56,455 nucleotides of DNA from an uncultured Pseudoflavonifractor sp. (lineage in GTDB: Bacteria; Bacillota; Clostridia; Oscillospirales; Oscillospiraceae). The DNA lies in NCBI RefSeq assembly GCF_944387275.1, contig NZ_CALXEG010000015.1, positions 1 through 56,455 on the forward strand, given 5' to 3'. The translations under genes and the position numbers were made by a program. The notes under the pieces are model-generated. The model saw only the letters and a list, made by a program, of their open reading frames with translations. It was not told the DNA's origin and ran no database searches. Positions 8,279 to 16,615 of this stretch are shown here, one piece after another. Numbering within the stretch: the first letter of the stretch is position 1; each line of letters starts with the position of its first letter.

Positions 8279-8986
8279 ATGATTTCCATTGCCATTGTGG
8301 AGGACGAGGAGATTTTTGCCAATCAGATGCTGGAATATGTGCACCGGTTCGGGGCCGAGACCCACCAGGCGGTCCAGGCCCAGGTGTTCGGGGACGGTGC
8401 CACCTTCCTGGACGAGTACGACGGCCGCTTCCAGATCATCTTCATGGACATCGTCATGCCCCACATGGACGGGCTGGACGCCGCCCGCCGCCTGCGGGAG
8501 ACCGACCAGAACGTGTGCCTCATCTTTCTCACCAGCATGGCCCAGTACGCCATCCGGGGCTACGAGGTGGCCGCCCTGGACTTTGTCATCAAGCCCCTGG
8601 CCTACGACCTGTTCAAGATCAAGCTGGAGAAGGCCATCGCCCACATCAAGGTGGACGAGAGCTTCCATATCCCCGTGTCCAACGGGATTCAGACCGTCCG
8701 CTTCTCCCAGATCAGGTACGTGGAGAGCAGCAAGCACTACCTCTATTTCCACACGGAGACCGGCGACTACCGGATGCGGGGGTCCATGCGGGACATCACC
8801 GCCACCTTCCTGGCCAACGGCTTTGCCGCCGCCAGCGCCTCGCTGCTCATCAACCTGTCCTACGTGGAGCAGGCGTCGGGCAGCGAGGTGACCGTGGCGG
8901 GGGAGCGCCTCTCGGTGGCCCGGACTTATAAAAACGACTTCTGGAACCGGCTGACGGTGTACATGAGCGGAGGGATTTTGAAATGA
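8279..8986 (+). CDS. LytTR-family response regulator
   Basis: 235 residues. Receiver domain 1-120 with acidic pair E8/D9, phosphoacceptor Asp57 (FMDIVMP) and Lys105 (IKPL). Residues about 135-230 form a LytTR DNA-binding domain (RYVESSKHYLYFHTETGDYRMRGSMRDI, FLINLSYV-type ending). LytTR regulators bind pairs of 9-bp direct repeats spaced about two helical turns; such a pair lies upstream of the GH3 gene at 10282-10311. It overlaps its histidine kinase by 4 bp (ATGA), so the two are translationally coupled. A GGAGGG site precedes the ATG. Confidence 0.93.
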   Translation: MISIAIVEDEEIFANQMLEYVHRFGAETHQAVQAQVFGDGATFLDEYDGRFQIIFMDIVMPHMDGLDAARRLRETDQNVCLIFLTSMAQYAIRGYEVAALDFVIKPLAYDLFKIKLEKAIAHIKVDESFHIPVSNGIQTVRFSQIRYVESSKHYLYFHTETGDYRMRGSMRDITATFLANGFAAASASLLINLSYVEQASGSEVTVAGERLSVARTYKNDFWNRLTVYMSGGILK

Positions 8987-10272
8987 TGGGAGAGGGCCTG
9001 TTTCAGATCACCCTTTACCACGGCTATCTGCTTCAGATCCTGGCGGCGGAGCTGATCTTTACCCGGCCCCTACCCCGCCGGAGCCATTTCTGGCTGCGGC
9101 TGACGGCAGGGGGAGGGGTCTATATAGTGCTGTCGGTGGTCATTCCCAACTTTATCGCCCGCTATGTGTCCGGTTTTTTCTACCTGACCATCTTTCTCCT
9201 GTCCCTGGGGCTGTGCCTGTTCTGCTTCCGGGCCCGGCTCAGGGAGGTGCTCTTCTGCTGCGTGGGCGCCCAGCTGACCCAGAACCTGTCCTACAATGTG
9301 GAAAACCTCATTTACCAGCCCTTTGCCGCCTCCTTCAGCCAGGTTGGATGGCTGTGCCTCTCCCTGGCCGTCACCGCGGTGGTCTACGGGGCGTGCTGGT
9401 GGTTCTTTGCCCGGCAGACCGAGCGCTGCGGGGAGATCCGCCTGCCGGGGCGCTATGTGTACGCCATCTCCCTGGACTCCGCGCTCTTTGTGTACACCAT
9501 GCAGTTCCTCTTCCAGAGCTACGGCATCGACAGCCTGTGGATTATCCGTCCGCCCCTGATCCTCTGCTGTATTGCCGGTCTGTGTCTCCAGTACGGCCTG
9601 CTGGCCCTGCGCAATGCCCGGGAGGAGAACCAGCTGCTGGAGCGGTTCATGCGCAAGGAGCAGAAGCAGTACGAGATCACCCGCAACAGCATGGACCTCA
9701 TCAACATGAAGGCCCACGACCTGAAGCACCAGATCACCCTTATGCGTATGCGGTCTCTGGGCAGCTGCGACAGCCGTGAGCTGTCCGAGATTGAGGCGGC
9801 GGTGGCTCAGTACGAGACCAGCAGCAACACGGGGAACAAGGCCCTGGACGTGATCCTCACCGAGAAACAGCTCCGCTGCCGGGAGGACCGCATCGAGATG
9901 ACCGTCATGGCCCAGGGGGAGGCCCTGTCCTTCCTCCAGCAGGCGGACATCGCCTCCCTGTTCGGCAATATCCTGGACAACGCCATTGAGTATGAGCGGA
10001 CCGTGGAGCCGGCCGCCCGGCGGTGCGTGGCCCTGACGGTGGCGGAGAAGAACGGTTTTGTCTGCATCCGGGCGGAGAACTATTGCCCCGTCTCCCCGCC
10101 CATGCGGGACGGGCTGCCTGTCACCTCCAAGTCCAACCGGGACTACCACGGCTTTGGCCTGCGCAGCGTGCGGTACATTACGGAGAAGTACGGCGGCACC
10201 CTCCACATCGGCCAGGAGGGGGAGCTGTTCGTGGTGAGCATCCTTCTGCCCAGGCCGGGCGGCAATCCCTGA
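8983..10272 (+). CDS. Sensor histidine kinase, AgrC-like (GHKL ATPase)
   Basis: 429 residues. About six membrane segments occupy residues 8-205, followed by a short coiled linker (LLALRNAREENQLLERFMRKEQKQYE). The phosphoacceptor region is AHDLKHQ (His245 the best candidate). The ATPase has an N box FGNILDNAIEY (Asn329, Asn333) and a G box DYHGFGLRSVRYITEKYGG. The architecture is that of peptide- or small-molecule-sensing AgrC/ComD kinases. No autoinducer-peptide gene is seen next to it. It is coupled to the LytTR regulator and lies directly upstream of the GH3/esterase genes it probably controls. Confidence 0.92.
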   Translation: MMGEGLFQITLYHGYLLQILAAELIFTRPLPRRSHFWLRLTAGGGVYIVLSVVIPNFIARYVSGFFYLTIFLLSLGLCLFCFRARLREVLFCCVGAQLTQNLSYNVENLIYQPFAASFSQVGWLCLSLAVTAVVYGACWWFFARQTERCGEIRLPGRYVYAISLDSALFVYTMQFLFQSYGIDSLWIIRPPLILCCIAGLCLQYGLLALRNAREENQLLERFMRKEQKQYEITRNSMDLINMKAHDLKHQITLMRMRSLGSCDSRELSEIEAAVAQYETSSNTGNKALDVILTEKQLRCREDRIEMTVMAQGEALSFLQQADIASLFGNILDNAIEYERTVEPAARRCVALTVAEKNGFVCIRAENYCPVSPPMRDGLPVTSKSNRDYHGFGLRSVRYITEKYGGTLHIGQEGELFVVSILLPRPGGNP

Positions 10273-10281
10273 GCGGCGACA

Positions 10282-10311
10282 GATTTGCCAGAAAATCTGA
10301 CGGATTTGCCA
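10282..10311 (+). promoter_or_regulatory. LytTR-type operator: two 9-bp direct repeats
   Basis: GATTTGCCA occurs at 10282-10290 and again at 10303-10311, start-to-start 21 bp (two helical turns), the geometry used by AgrA/LytTR dimers. A weak -10 (TATGTT, 10339-10344) with no -35 lies 28 bp downstream and the GH3 GTG start is at 10384. The first copy is also part of a small inverted repeat (CAGATTT...AAATCTG). Confidence 0.6.
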
Positions 10312-10383
10312 ACACCCCCTATCTCCTTTGATTTGTGGTATGTTGAGCTTACCCAAAAGACAGGGAGAAAGGGGAAATACACA

Positions 10384-11652
10384 GTGAAGAAAAAGAGCGC
10401 ATCCGCCTCCCGCGGCGTCATCGCCGTGGCGAGCACCCTGCTGGCCGTGGCCATCGGCGTCACGTCCGGCGCAGCCTCCTACCGGTCGCTGATCTGCAGC
10501 GCCATAGGCGGCGACATGTACAAGACCGTGGACGAGAGCGGAACGGAGGTCACCGACCGCTATCCCGACAACGGCGTGAGCCTGGAGGACTGGAAGGCCC
10601 AGGCCGACGCCCTGGTGGAGGAGGTCACCGGGGAGGGTATCGTGCTGCTGAAGAACGAGAACAGCACGCTGCCTCTGGCCAAGGGCTCCAAGGTGACCCT
10701 CTTCGGCCGCTCCTCGGCGGACCTGGTGCTGGGCGGCACCGGCGCCGGCGGCATCGACGCATCCATTGCCGTCAACCTGAAGGACGCCATGGAGGCCGAC
10801 GGCATGTTTGAGGTCAACAGTACCGTCTGGGACTTCTACAAGAGCTATGACGGCAAGGACGGCTATACCCGCAGCAACGGCAGCTACATGGGCGCCAAGG
10901 CGGAGGACATCTTTATCGCCGAGGTGCCTGTCAGCGAGTACACCGACGCGGTGCGGGATTCCTACGACGCTTACAGCGATGCGGCCATTGTGGTCTTCTC
11001 CCGGGTAGGCGGCGAGGGCTCCGACATGCCCACCGGCGACTTTGGCGACGGCACCAAGTATCTGTCCCTCCAGGAGCAGGAGAAGGATGTCCTGCGGGAG
11101 ATCCAGGACAGCGGCAAGTTTGACAAGGTCATCGCCCTCATCAACACCTCCAACGCCATGGAGCTGGGCTGGGTGGACCAGGAGGAGTACGGCATTGACG
11201 CCTGCATCTGGATCGGCGGCGTAGGCCAGAGCGGCGCCCGCGCGGTGGCCAAGGCCCTGTGCGGCGAGATCAACCCCTCCGGCCATCTGGCGGACACCTA
11301 TGCCGCCGATTCCTTCTCCTCTCCGGCCATGCAGAACTTCGGGGACTTCACCTTCACCAATGCCAGCGAGATTGAGGCCCAGATCGGCGCGGATAACAAC
11401 GGCACCAAGTATGTGGTGTATGCCGAGGGCATCTACGTGGGCTACCGGTACTACGAGACCCGCTACGCCGACAGCGTGCTGGACCCGGCGGGCACCAACG
11501 CCGCCTCCTCCGCCGGCGCCTTTATGGGCGACACCTGGAACTACACCGACGAGGTGTGCTACTCCTTCGGCTACGGCCTGAGCTACGGCGCTGAGGACGG
11601 CCAGCCCTACCAGCAGGAGATCCGCTCCGCCCAGATGGGGGCGATGGTCTGA
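10384..11652 (+). CDS. Permuted GH3 glycosidase, 5' part (frameshifted)
   Basis: 422 codons from a GTG with an AAAGGGGA site. Residues 11-30 are a membrane anchor, then comes the GH3 C-terminal domain (EEVTGEGIVLLKNENSTLPL, VTLFGRSSADLVLGGTGAGG, IWIGGVGQSGARAVAKALCGEINPSGHLADTY, YAEGIYVGYRYYETRY, SFGYGLSY) placed first. In ordinary GH3 enzymes this domain follows the catalytic barrel, so the protein is a circular permutation, an order known from some rumen beta-glucosidases. The frame stops at 11652, but the protein sequence carries on in the -1 frame into the FnIII-like domain. One extra G in the G5 run at 11637-11641 would rejoin the halves without any missing residue. Confidence 0.85.
   Translation: MKKKSASASRGVIAVASTLLAVAIGVTSGAASYRSLICSAIGGDMYKTVDESGTEVTDRYPDNGVSLEDWKAQADALVEEVTGEGIVLLKNENSTLPLAKGSKVTLFGRSSADLVLGGTGAGGIDASIAVNLKDAMEADGMFEVNSTVWDFYKSYDGKDGYTRSNGSYMGAKAEDIFIAEVPVSEYTDAVRDSYDAYSDAAIVVFSRVGGEGSDMPTGDFGDGTKYLSLQEQEKDVLREIQDSGKFDKVIALINTSNAMELGWVDQEEYGIDACIWIGGVGQSGARAVAKALCGEINPSGHLADTYAADSFSSPAMQNFGDFTFTNASEIEAQIGADNNGTKYVVYAEGIYVGYRYYETRYADSVLDPAGTNAASSAGAFMGDTWNYTDEVCYSFGYGLSYGAEDGQPYQQEIRSAQMGAMV
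11637..11641 (+). other. Frameshift site in the GH3 gene (G5 homopolymer)
   Basis: Reading ATG-GGG-GCG leads to a TGA 9 bases on. A sixth G, or a -1 slip of the Gly-tRNA on GGG (which re-pairs perfectly with the overlapping GGG), gives GGC-GAT-GGT-CTG-ACC and continues seamlessly. The cause could be mutation, phase variation, programmed slippage or an assembly error. Confidence 0.8.
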
Positions 11653-11660
11653 CCCTTACC

Positions 11661-13307
11661 GTGGAGGTCACCAATACCGGCACCGCAGCCGGAAAGAGCG
11701 TGGTGCAGGTCTACCTCCAGCAGCCCTACACCGCCGGCGGCATTGAGAAGTCCGCTGTGCAGCTGGCCGCCTTTGCCAAGACCGATGTGCTCCAGCCCGG
11801 CGAGAGCTGCCAGGTGGAGCTGACCGTGGACCGGCAGGACATGGCCTCCTACGACTACAAGGACGCCAAGACCTACGTACTGGACGCCGGCGACTACTAC
11901 TTTGCCCTGGGCAACGGCGCCCACGACGCCCTGAACAATATCCTGGCCGCCCGGGGCAAGACCGTGGCCGACGGCATGGACTATGAGGGCGACGCCGCCC
12001 TGACCTACCGCTGGAGCAACCCCGCCAAGGAGCTGCTCAACCAGTCTTACAGCGGCAATGAGATCACCAACCGGCTGGACAGCGCCAGCCTGGAGTACTA
12101 CGGCTACGAGACCGGCTATCTGACCCGCAGCGACTGGACCACCTTCCCTGAGACCTATACCGACCTGACCGCCACCGACAAGATGATCGCGGACATCGAC
12201 GCCGAGGGCAGCTATGAGCCGGGCAGCAGTGATATCTCCTCCATCATCACCGGCCAGGACAACCAGATGACCCTGGCCAAGATGACCGGGGTGGCCTTTG
12301 ACGACACGGAGGCCTGGGACAAGATCCTCAACCAGCTCACCGTGGATGAGATGGTGAAGATCGTCACCGGCTCCGGCCTGTCTCCCATTCCCTCCATCGC
12401 CTACCCCGCCATGTTCATGAAGGACGGCCCCCAGGGCAACAACCAGCGCACCTACACCGAGGACGGCAGCACCGCCACCGGCTACTGCGGCGAGGTGGTC
12501 CGGGCCTCCACCTTCAACACCGAGCTGCTCCGCCGGGTGGGCGAGGCCATGGGCGAGGACTGGCTGCGCACCGACACCGAGGGCGCCTACACCCCCGCCG
12601 TCAACATCCACCGCACCCCCTACGCGGGCCGCAACTTTGAATACTTCTCTGAGGACGGCTACCTCTCCGGCCAGATGGCCCTGGTGGAGGTGGAGGGCCT
12701 CCAGAGCAAGGGCATCATCCCCTACATCAAGCACTTCGCCCTCAACGACCAGGAGACCAACCGGCAGGGCATCTGCACCTTCTCCAACGAGCAGGCCATC
12801 CGTGAGATCTACCTGAAGGCTTTTGAGGCCGCCTTTACCGAGGGCGCCGTCAAGGGCACCATGGGCTCCTTCAACCGCATCGGCTGCACCTGGTCGGGCG
12901 CCTGCGCGGGCCTGATGAAAGACATTGTCCGCACTGAGTGGGGCTCCACCGCCATTATCGACACGGATATTGCCATCAATACCACTCTCCAGAGCGTCTT
13001 TGCCGGCCTGGAGAACGGCAGCACCATGTGGGCCACCTCGGGCACTGTGTTCTATGCCCACGTCATCAACCAGGCCTCCACCGACGCCAAGCTGCTGGAG
13101 AACCTGCGGGAGGCCTGCCATATCATCCTCTACAATCTGGCCGACAGCATTGGCGTCAACGGCCTGTCCCCTACGGCGCACGTGGTGGAGACCACCCCCT
13201 ACTGGGAGGCCGCGGCCTACGCTGTGATTGCCGTGCTGGCCGTCATCGACCTGGCCGCCGTGGTGGTGCTGGTCCGGGGCAGCCTGGGAAAAAAGAAGGA
13301 GGCGTAA
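11661..13307 (+). CDS. Permuted GH3 glycosidase, 3' part: FnIII-like domain, catalytic domain, C-terminal anchor
   Basis: 548 codons if counted from the first GTG in this frame, but that codon has no ribosome binding site, so it is expressed only through the frameshift. It starts in an FnIII-like fold (VEVTNTGTAAGKSVVQVYLQQPYT) and continues into the GH3 N-terminal barrel: VDEMVKIVTGSGLSPIPSIAYPAMFMKDGPQG, NIHRTPYAGRNFEYFSEDGYLSG, IKHFALNDQETNRQG, and IIDTDIAINTT, where the Asp after Thr aligns with the GH3 nucleophile. A C-terminal membrane segment (AAYAVIAVLAVIDLAAVVVLVRG) followed by KKKEA would leave the catalytic part outside, anchored at both ends. Substrate is unknown (beta-glucoside or arabinopyranoside type are the known activities of permuted members). 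Confidence 0.82.
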   Translation: MEVTNTGTAAGKSVVQVYLQQPYTAGGIEKSAVQLAAFAKTDVLQPGESCQVELTVDRQDMASYDYKDAKTYVLDAGDYYFALGNGAHDALNNILAARGKTVADGMDYEGDAALTYRWSNPAKELLNQSYSGNEITNRLDSASLEYYGYETGYLTRSDWTTFPETYTDLTATDKMIADIDAEGSYEPGSSDISSIITGQDNQMTLAKMTGVAFDDTEAWDKILNQLTVDEMVKIVTGSGLSPIPSIAYPAMFMKDGPQGNNQRTYTEDGSTATGYCGEVVRASTFNTELLRRVGEAMGEDWLRTDTEGAYTPAVNIHRTPYAGRNFEYFSEDGYLSGQMALVEVEGLQSKGIIPYIKHFALNDQETNRQGICTFSNEQAIREIYLKAFEAAFTEGAVKGTMGSFNRIGCTWSGACAGLMKDIVRTEWGSTAIIDTDIAINTTLQSVFAGLENGSTMWATSGTVFYAHVINQASTDAKLLENLREACHIILYNLADSIGVNGLSPTAHVVETTPYWEAAAYAVIAVLAVIDLAAVVVLVRGSLGKKKEA

Positions 13308-13316
13308 CACAATACC

Positions 13317-13691
13317 ATGAAAAAGATGTTGAATAAGAGCAGTATTCTCCCCCTGGCCGCCGCTGTGCTGGCTGTGGTGACCGCCATTGTCTACGCCGGC
13401 GCCAAGGCCCGGGAAAACGCGCCCGCCATTATCATTCTGCTGGCTGCCGCCGCTGTGCTGGAGCTGGTGGCCGTGGCAGTCCGGAAGGCTTCCTTTCTGG
13501 AGTACCTCCCCTTTGTCTGCGCCCTGGCCGGGCTGGCCGTGTTTATCGACCTGGCTTTTGACGAAATCGGCGACATCCTCTCCAAAATCAACATGGACGG
13601 CCTGAGCGCCTCCTGGATTGCCAGCGCCGTGCTGCTGGTGGTCACCGTCATCGCCGCTGCCCTGGCCACTGTGTGGCCCGCCAAGGACTGA
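13317..13691 (+). CDS. Four-TM membrane protein of unknown function
   Basis: 124 residues with four likely membrane segments (about 10-27, 36-54, 62-82, 100-119). No family recognised. It lies 9 bp after the GH3 gene and 13 bp before the esterase gene, so it is part of that operon; it may help anchor or assemble the surface enzymes. This is inference from position. Confidence 0.75.
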   Translation: MKKMLNKSSILPLAAAVLAVVTAIVYAGAKARENAPAIIILLAAAAVLELVAVAVRKASFLEYLPFVCALAGLAVFIDLAFDEIGDILSKINMDGLSASWIASAVLLVVTVIAAALATVWPAKD

Positions 13692-13704
13692 GGGGGCACC
13701 AGCC

Positions 13705-14991
13705 TTGCATACGCCTGAAGGAAAAAAGAAAGCCATTGGGGCAGAGGGCATCTGCCTGCTGGCCATAGTTCTCATCGCCCTGGTGGCGGTGGTGGATGTG
13801 GTGCGCTACGCCCTGCTGGCCAGCGCCCTGCCCCTGATCAACCTGTGCCTGTTTGAGGTGCTCTTCCTGCTTGTGTGTCTGCTGGCCTGGCAGAGCCGCC
13901 TGCCCGCCCTGCTGCTGGCGGTGGCCGTGCCGGGGCTGATGCTGGGCATCACCACCAACTACCTGGAGACCACCCTCTTCAACCTGGGCTTCTTCGTCCA
14001 GGCAGGTGTGGCCCTGATTGCCGCCGTTGCCGGCACCGTGTTCCAGCTCCGCCACAAGACCCCGCCCCGCCGGCCCAGAATCTGGACCGTGGTGGTGCTG
14101 GCGGTGGTGCTGGTGGGCGGCCTGGCCTTCTGGCAGGGCAGCGCGGCGTCCAGCCGGGCGGTACAGACCGCCGGACGGGCCATCTGGGCGGTGCCCGACC
14201 GGTTCTCCCAGCCCTGTGAGCAGGGAGGGACGGTGGAGGAGCTGACCTACCAGACCAAGGCCTACGCCACTGACCAGCGGGAGGTGGAAAAGACGGCCTA
14301 TGTCTATCTGCCCGCCGGGTACGACCCGGATACCCAGTACAATATCCTCTACCTGCTCCACGGCACCGGCGACACCGAGCGGGCCTGGCTGGTGGAGCAC
14401 AGCGAGAACAAGGACATGGTGGACCAGCTCATCGCCCAGGGGGTGATCGAGCCCCTCATCATCGTCACCCCCACCTTCTATGTGGAGGACGACTGCGCCG
14501 GCGACCTGGACCAGCTGACCTACTCCTTTGCCCAGGAGCTGCGCAACGACCTGATGCCCGCCGTGGAGAGCCGCTATTCCACCTACGCCGCTACCTGCGA
14601 CGAGCAGGGCTTTGCCGAGAGCCGGGACCACCGGGCCTTTGCCGGGCTGTCCCGTGGGGCAGTGACCACCTATCACTCGGTGCTCTGCGGCAGCCTGGAC
14701 TACTTCTCCTGGTTCGGCACCTTCAGCGGCAGCCGCACCAGCGCCGACTACTTCCGGGAGACCATCCAGTCCGAGGCCTTTGGTGACTACCCCATCCACT
14801 ACCTGTATGTCTCCAGCGGCACCCTGGACTTCGCCCTGCCTGGACAGCTTCAGGACTACGCCGCCCTGCTGGAGCTGGAGCCCCGGCTGACCAGCGGCGT
14901 GAACACCAATTTTGACGTGTTCCCCATGCAGTCCCACTCCTGGGAGAGCTGGCACCTGGCCCTGTACAACTATTTACAAAAGATTTTTTGA
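13705..14991 (+). CDS. Membrane-anchored esterase, feruloyl/acetyl-xylan esterase-like (CE1 type)
   Basis: 428 residues from a TTG start (13705) chosen because a GAGGGGG site lies 8-14 bp upstream; the frame before it overlaps the preceding gene. Residues 10-135 hold four or five membrane segments; the rest is an extracellular alpha/beta hydrolase of the esterase D/CE1 type: TAYVYLPAGYDPDTQYNILYLLHGTGDTERAW, the nucleophile elbow GLSRGA, and a C-terminal SHSWESWHLALYNYL with the His. Such enzymes remove ferulate or acetyl groups from plant polysaccharide. Together with the GH3 enzyme it suggests a LytTR-controlled surface system for a decorated glycoside. Confidence 0.82.
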   Translation: MHTPEGKKKAIGAEGICLLAIVLIALVAVVDVVRYALLASALPLINLCLFEVLFLLVCLLAWQSRLPALLLAVAVPGLMLGITTNYLETTLFNLGFFVQAGVALIAAVAGTVFQLRHKTPPRRPRIWTVVVLAVVLVGGLAFWQGSAASSRAVQTAGRAIWAVPDRFSQPCEQGGTVEELTYQTKAYATDQREVEKTAYVYLPAGYDPDTQYNILYLLHGTGDTERAWLVEHSENKDMVDQLIAQGVIEPLIIVTPTFYVEDDCAGDLDQLTYSFAQELRNDLMPAVESRYSTYAATCDEQGFAESRDHRAFAGLSRGAVTTYHSVLCGSLDYFSWFGTFSGSRTSADYFRETIQSEAFGDYPIHYLYVSSGTLDFALPGQLQDYAALLELEPRLTSGVNTNFDVFPMQSHSWESWHLALYNYLQKIF

Positions 14992-14996
14992 AAAAA

Positions 14997-15034
14997 GCGG
15001 ACCCCGGCCTGCCGAAAGGCAGGCCGGGGTCCGC
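14997..15034. terminator. Bidirectional terminator after the esterase gene
   Basis: 17-bp perfect GC-rich stem around GAAA, preceded by an A-run that is the T-run for the minus-strand gene ending at 15040. Confidence 0.85.
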
Positions 15035-15039
15035 TTCGC

Positions 15040-15495
15040 TCATTTCTTCTCGATGAGGGCCCGGAGGGCGTCCGGGGTCATGCCGGTGTGGACAACGCCG
15101 TCCCACCGGACGCAGGGACCCTTGCCGCAGTTTTTCATGCAGCCGCCGGTCTGGAGCCGGAAGCCCGCCGGAGCCACGCCGCCGGGCTCCACGCCGTACT
15201 CCCTAGACAGAAAGTCCAGCAGCTCCCGCCGCCGCCCGCAGGAGGGGCCCTGGCACACGGTCAGACTGTGCCGCACCGCCTCGGTCTTGATGGAGGGGTA
15301 GCGCTTGAGCACAGCCGGGAGAAAGGTCTCCCGGAAGCCCAGGACGCGGGCGATCTCGTCCAGGGCGTGCTGGGGGATGACGCCGCCGTACAGTTCCTGG
15401 GTCTCCCGCAGCAGCGCCACCAGCTCATTCTGGTCGCTGGCCACGCCCCGGCCCTGATAAAAGGAGAGAATCTGCGCGAATTCTTCCTGAATCAT
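15040..15495 (-). CDS. NuoE-like [2Fe-2S] protein (thioredoxin-fold ferredoxin)
   Basis: 151 residues. Same fold and length as NuoE/HydC/HndA subunits of NADH-linked oxidoreductases: an N-terminal helical part (ALLRETQELYGGVIPQHALDEIARVLG) and a ferredoxin part with Cys81, Cys86, Cys119 and Cys123 as the expected [2Fe-2S] ligands. Normally it feeds electrons between NAD(P)H and a bifurcating hydrogenase or formate dehydrogenase together with a NuoF-type subunit. None is adjacent, so here it is solitary and its partner is elsewhere. The ATG has an AAGGAGG site. Confidence 0.85.
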   Translation of the reverse strand: MIQEEFAQILSFYQGRGVASDQNELVALLRETQELYGGVIPQHALDEIARVLGFRETFLPAVLKRYPSIKTEAVRHSLTVCQGPSCGRRRELLDFLSREYGVEPGGVAPAGFRLQTGGCMKNCGKGPCVRWDGVVHTGMTPDALRALIEKK

Positions 15496-15567
15496 AAAAA
15501 TGCCTCCTTAAAAAGATACGGCCTGCGCCGTGTCTCACCCCGGAGCGGACCGCGCCGGGGCTTGGAC

Positions 15568-15596
15568 ATTATATCAGGAATTCTGCCGACGGACAA
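15568..15596 (-). promoter_or_regulatory. Promoter of the NuoE-like gene
   Basis: Minus-strand TTGTCC (15596-15591), 17-bp spacer, TATAAT (15573-15568), 72 bp before the ATG. Confidence 0.6.
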
Positions 15597-15650
15597 TCCG
15601 AAACCGCCTGGAATACCGTGGAATCCCCTTTCCGGCCGGCCCAAAAGGGA

Positions 15651-15684
15651 CAAGCCGCTGTTTTCGGAGGAAAACAGCGGCTTG
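15651..15684 (-). terminator. Terminator of the sigma-54 catabolic operon
   Basis: Perfect 15-bp stem (AAGCCGCTGTTTTC type) with a 4-base loop, 29 bp past the lyase stop codon. Confidence 0.75.
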
Positions 15685-15712
15685 CAGCCCTTCACGGTAT
15701 GGATTTCGGGGC

Positions 15713-16615
15713 TCAGCAGCAGGGGTTCTGAGCGATATGGATGTGGTGGCTGCTGTAATTGCCGGGCACGGCGGCGTGGAAGGACTTGGCCAGGGCCAGC
15801 AGGCGGTCGAAGTCGATGCCGGTGTCGTAGCCCATCAGGTGGAGCATGTACACCAGATCCTCGGTGGCGGTGTTGCCCGAGGCGCCGGGGGCAAAGGGGC
15901 AGCCCCCCAGGCCGCCCAGGGTGGACTGTACGCCGTCGGCGCCGCACTCGATGGCGGCCAGGGTGTTGACCATGCCCATGTTCCGAGTGTCGTGGATATG
16001 GACCTGGAAGGCGCTGTCGGGGAAGGCGGCCTTCACCGCCGTCAGGGAGCCGCGGACCTGGGCCGGGTCGGCCACGCCGATGGTGTCGCACAGGCAGAAG
16101 GTCCGGACGCCCAGCTGGTGGACCTGGCCCACAAAGTCCAGCAGGGCCTGTCGGGCGGGCCGGCCCTCAAAGGGGCAGCCGAAGGCGGTGGCCACGTCCA
16201 CGCACACCTCCAGCTCGGGCAGGCTGTCCCGGATGCGGGAGAGCTCCTCCAGGGACTGGGCCCGGGTGCGGTTGATGTTGGCCTTGTTGTGGCTCTCGCT
16301 GAGGGAGATGACGTTGGCCACCTTCTTCATGCCCAGCCGCTGGGCGGTCTGGGCCCCCCGCAGGTTGGGCACCAGGGCGAACAGATCGGCCTGGGGACAG
16401 CGCTCCAGGCAGGTGCGGGCCACCTCCTCGGCGTCCTGCATCTGGGGGATGGCCTTGGGGCTGACAAAGGAGGTGATCTGTAGGTGGGACACCCCGGCCT
16501 GGATCAGGCCGTCGATGAGGGCCAGCTTCTCCCGGACGGGCAGATAGTCCTTCAGGTTCTGGAGGCCGTCCCGGGGGCCCACCTCCACCAGCCGGATTTT
16601 TCTGGACTCAGCCAT
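15713..16615 (-). CDS. HMG-CoA lyase family protein, probable 3-hydroxyacyl-CoA lyase of the operon
   Basis: 300 residues, one DRE-TIM barrel of the HMG-CoA lyase group. Residues that align with the human enzyme's metal and catalytic set are present: Arg15-Asp16 (GPRDGLQN), His206 and His208 (VHIHD), Cys239 in the flexible loop GGLGGCPFAPGASGN, and Asn248. These enzymes cleave a 3-hydroxy-acyl-CoA retro-Claisen style. With a CoA-transferase and an aconitase-like hydratase in the same operon, the substrate is more likely a methylmalyl-, citramalyl- or dimethylmalyl-CoA than HMG-CoA (inference). It is the last gene; its start overlaps the isomerase stop by 8 bp. ATG 16615 has an AAGGAGGT site. 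Confidence 0.88.
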   Translation of the reverse strand: MAESRKIRLVEVGPRDGLQNLKDYLPVREKLALIDGLIQAGVSHLQITSFVSPKAIPQMQDAEEVARTCLERCPQADLFALVPNLRGAQTAQRLGMKKVANVISLSESHNKANINRTRAQSLEELSRIRDSLPELEVCVDVATAFGCPFEGRPARQALLDFVGQVHQLGVRTFCLCDTIGVADPAQVRGSLTAVKAAFPDSAFQVHIHDTRNMGMVNTLAAIECGADGVQSTLGGLGGCPFAPGASGNTATEDLVYMLHLMGYDTGIDFDRLLALAKSFHAAVPGNYSSHHIHIAQNPCC

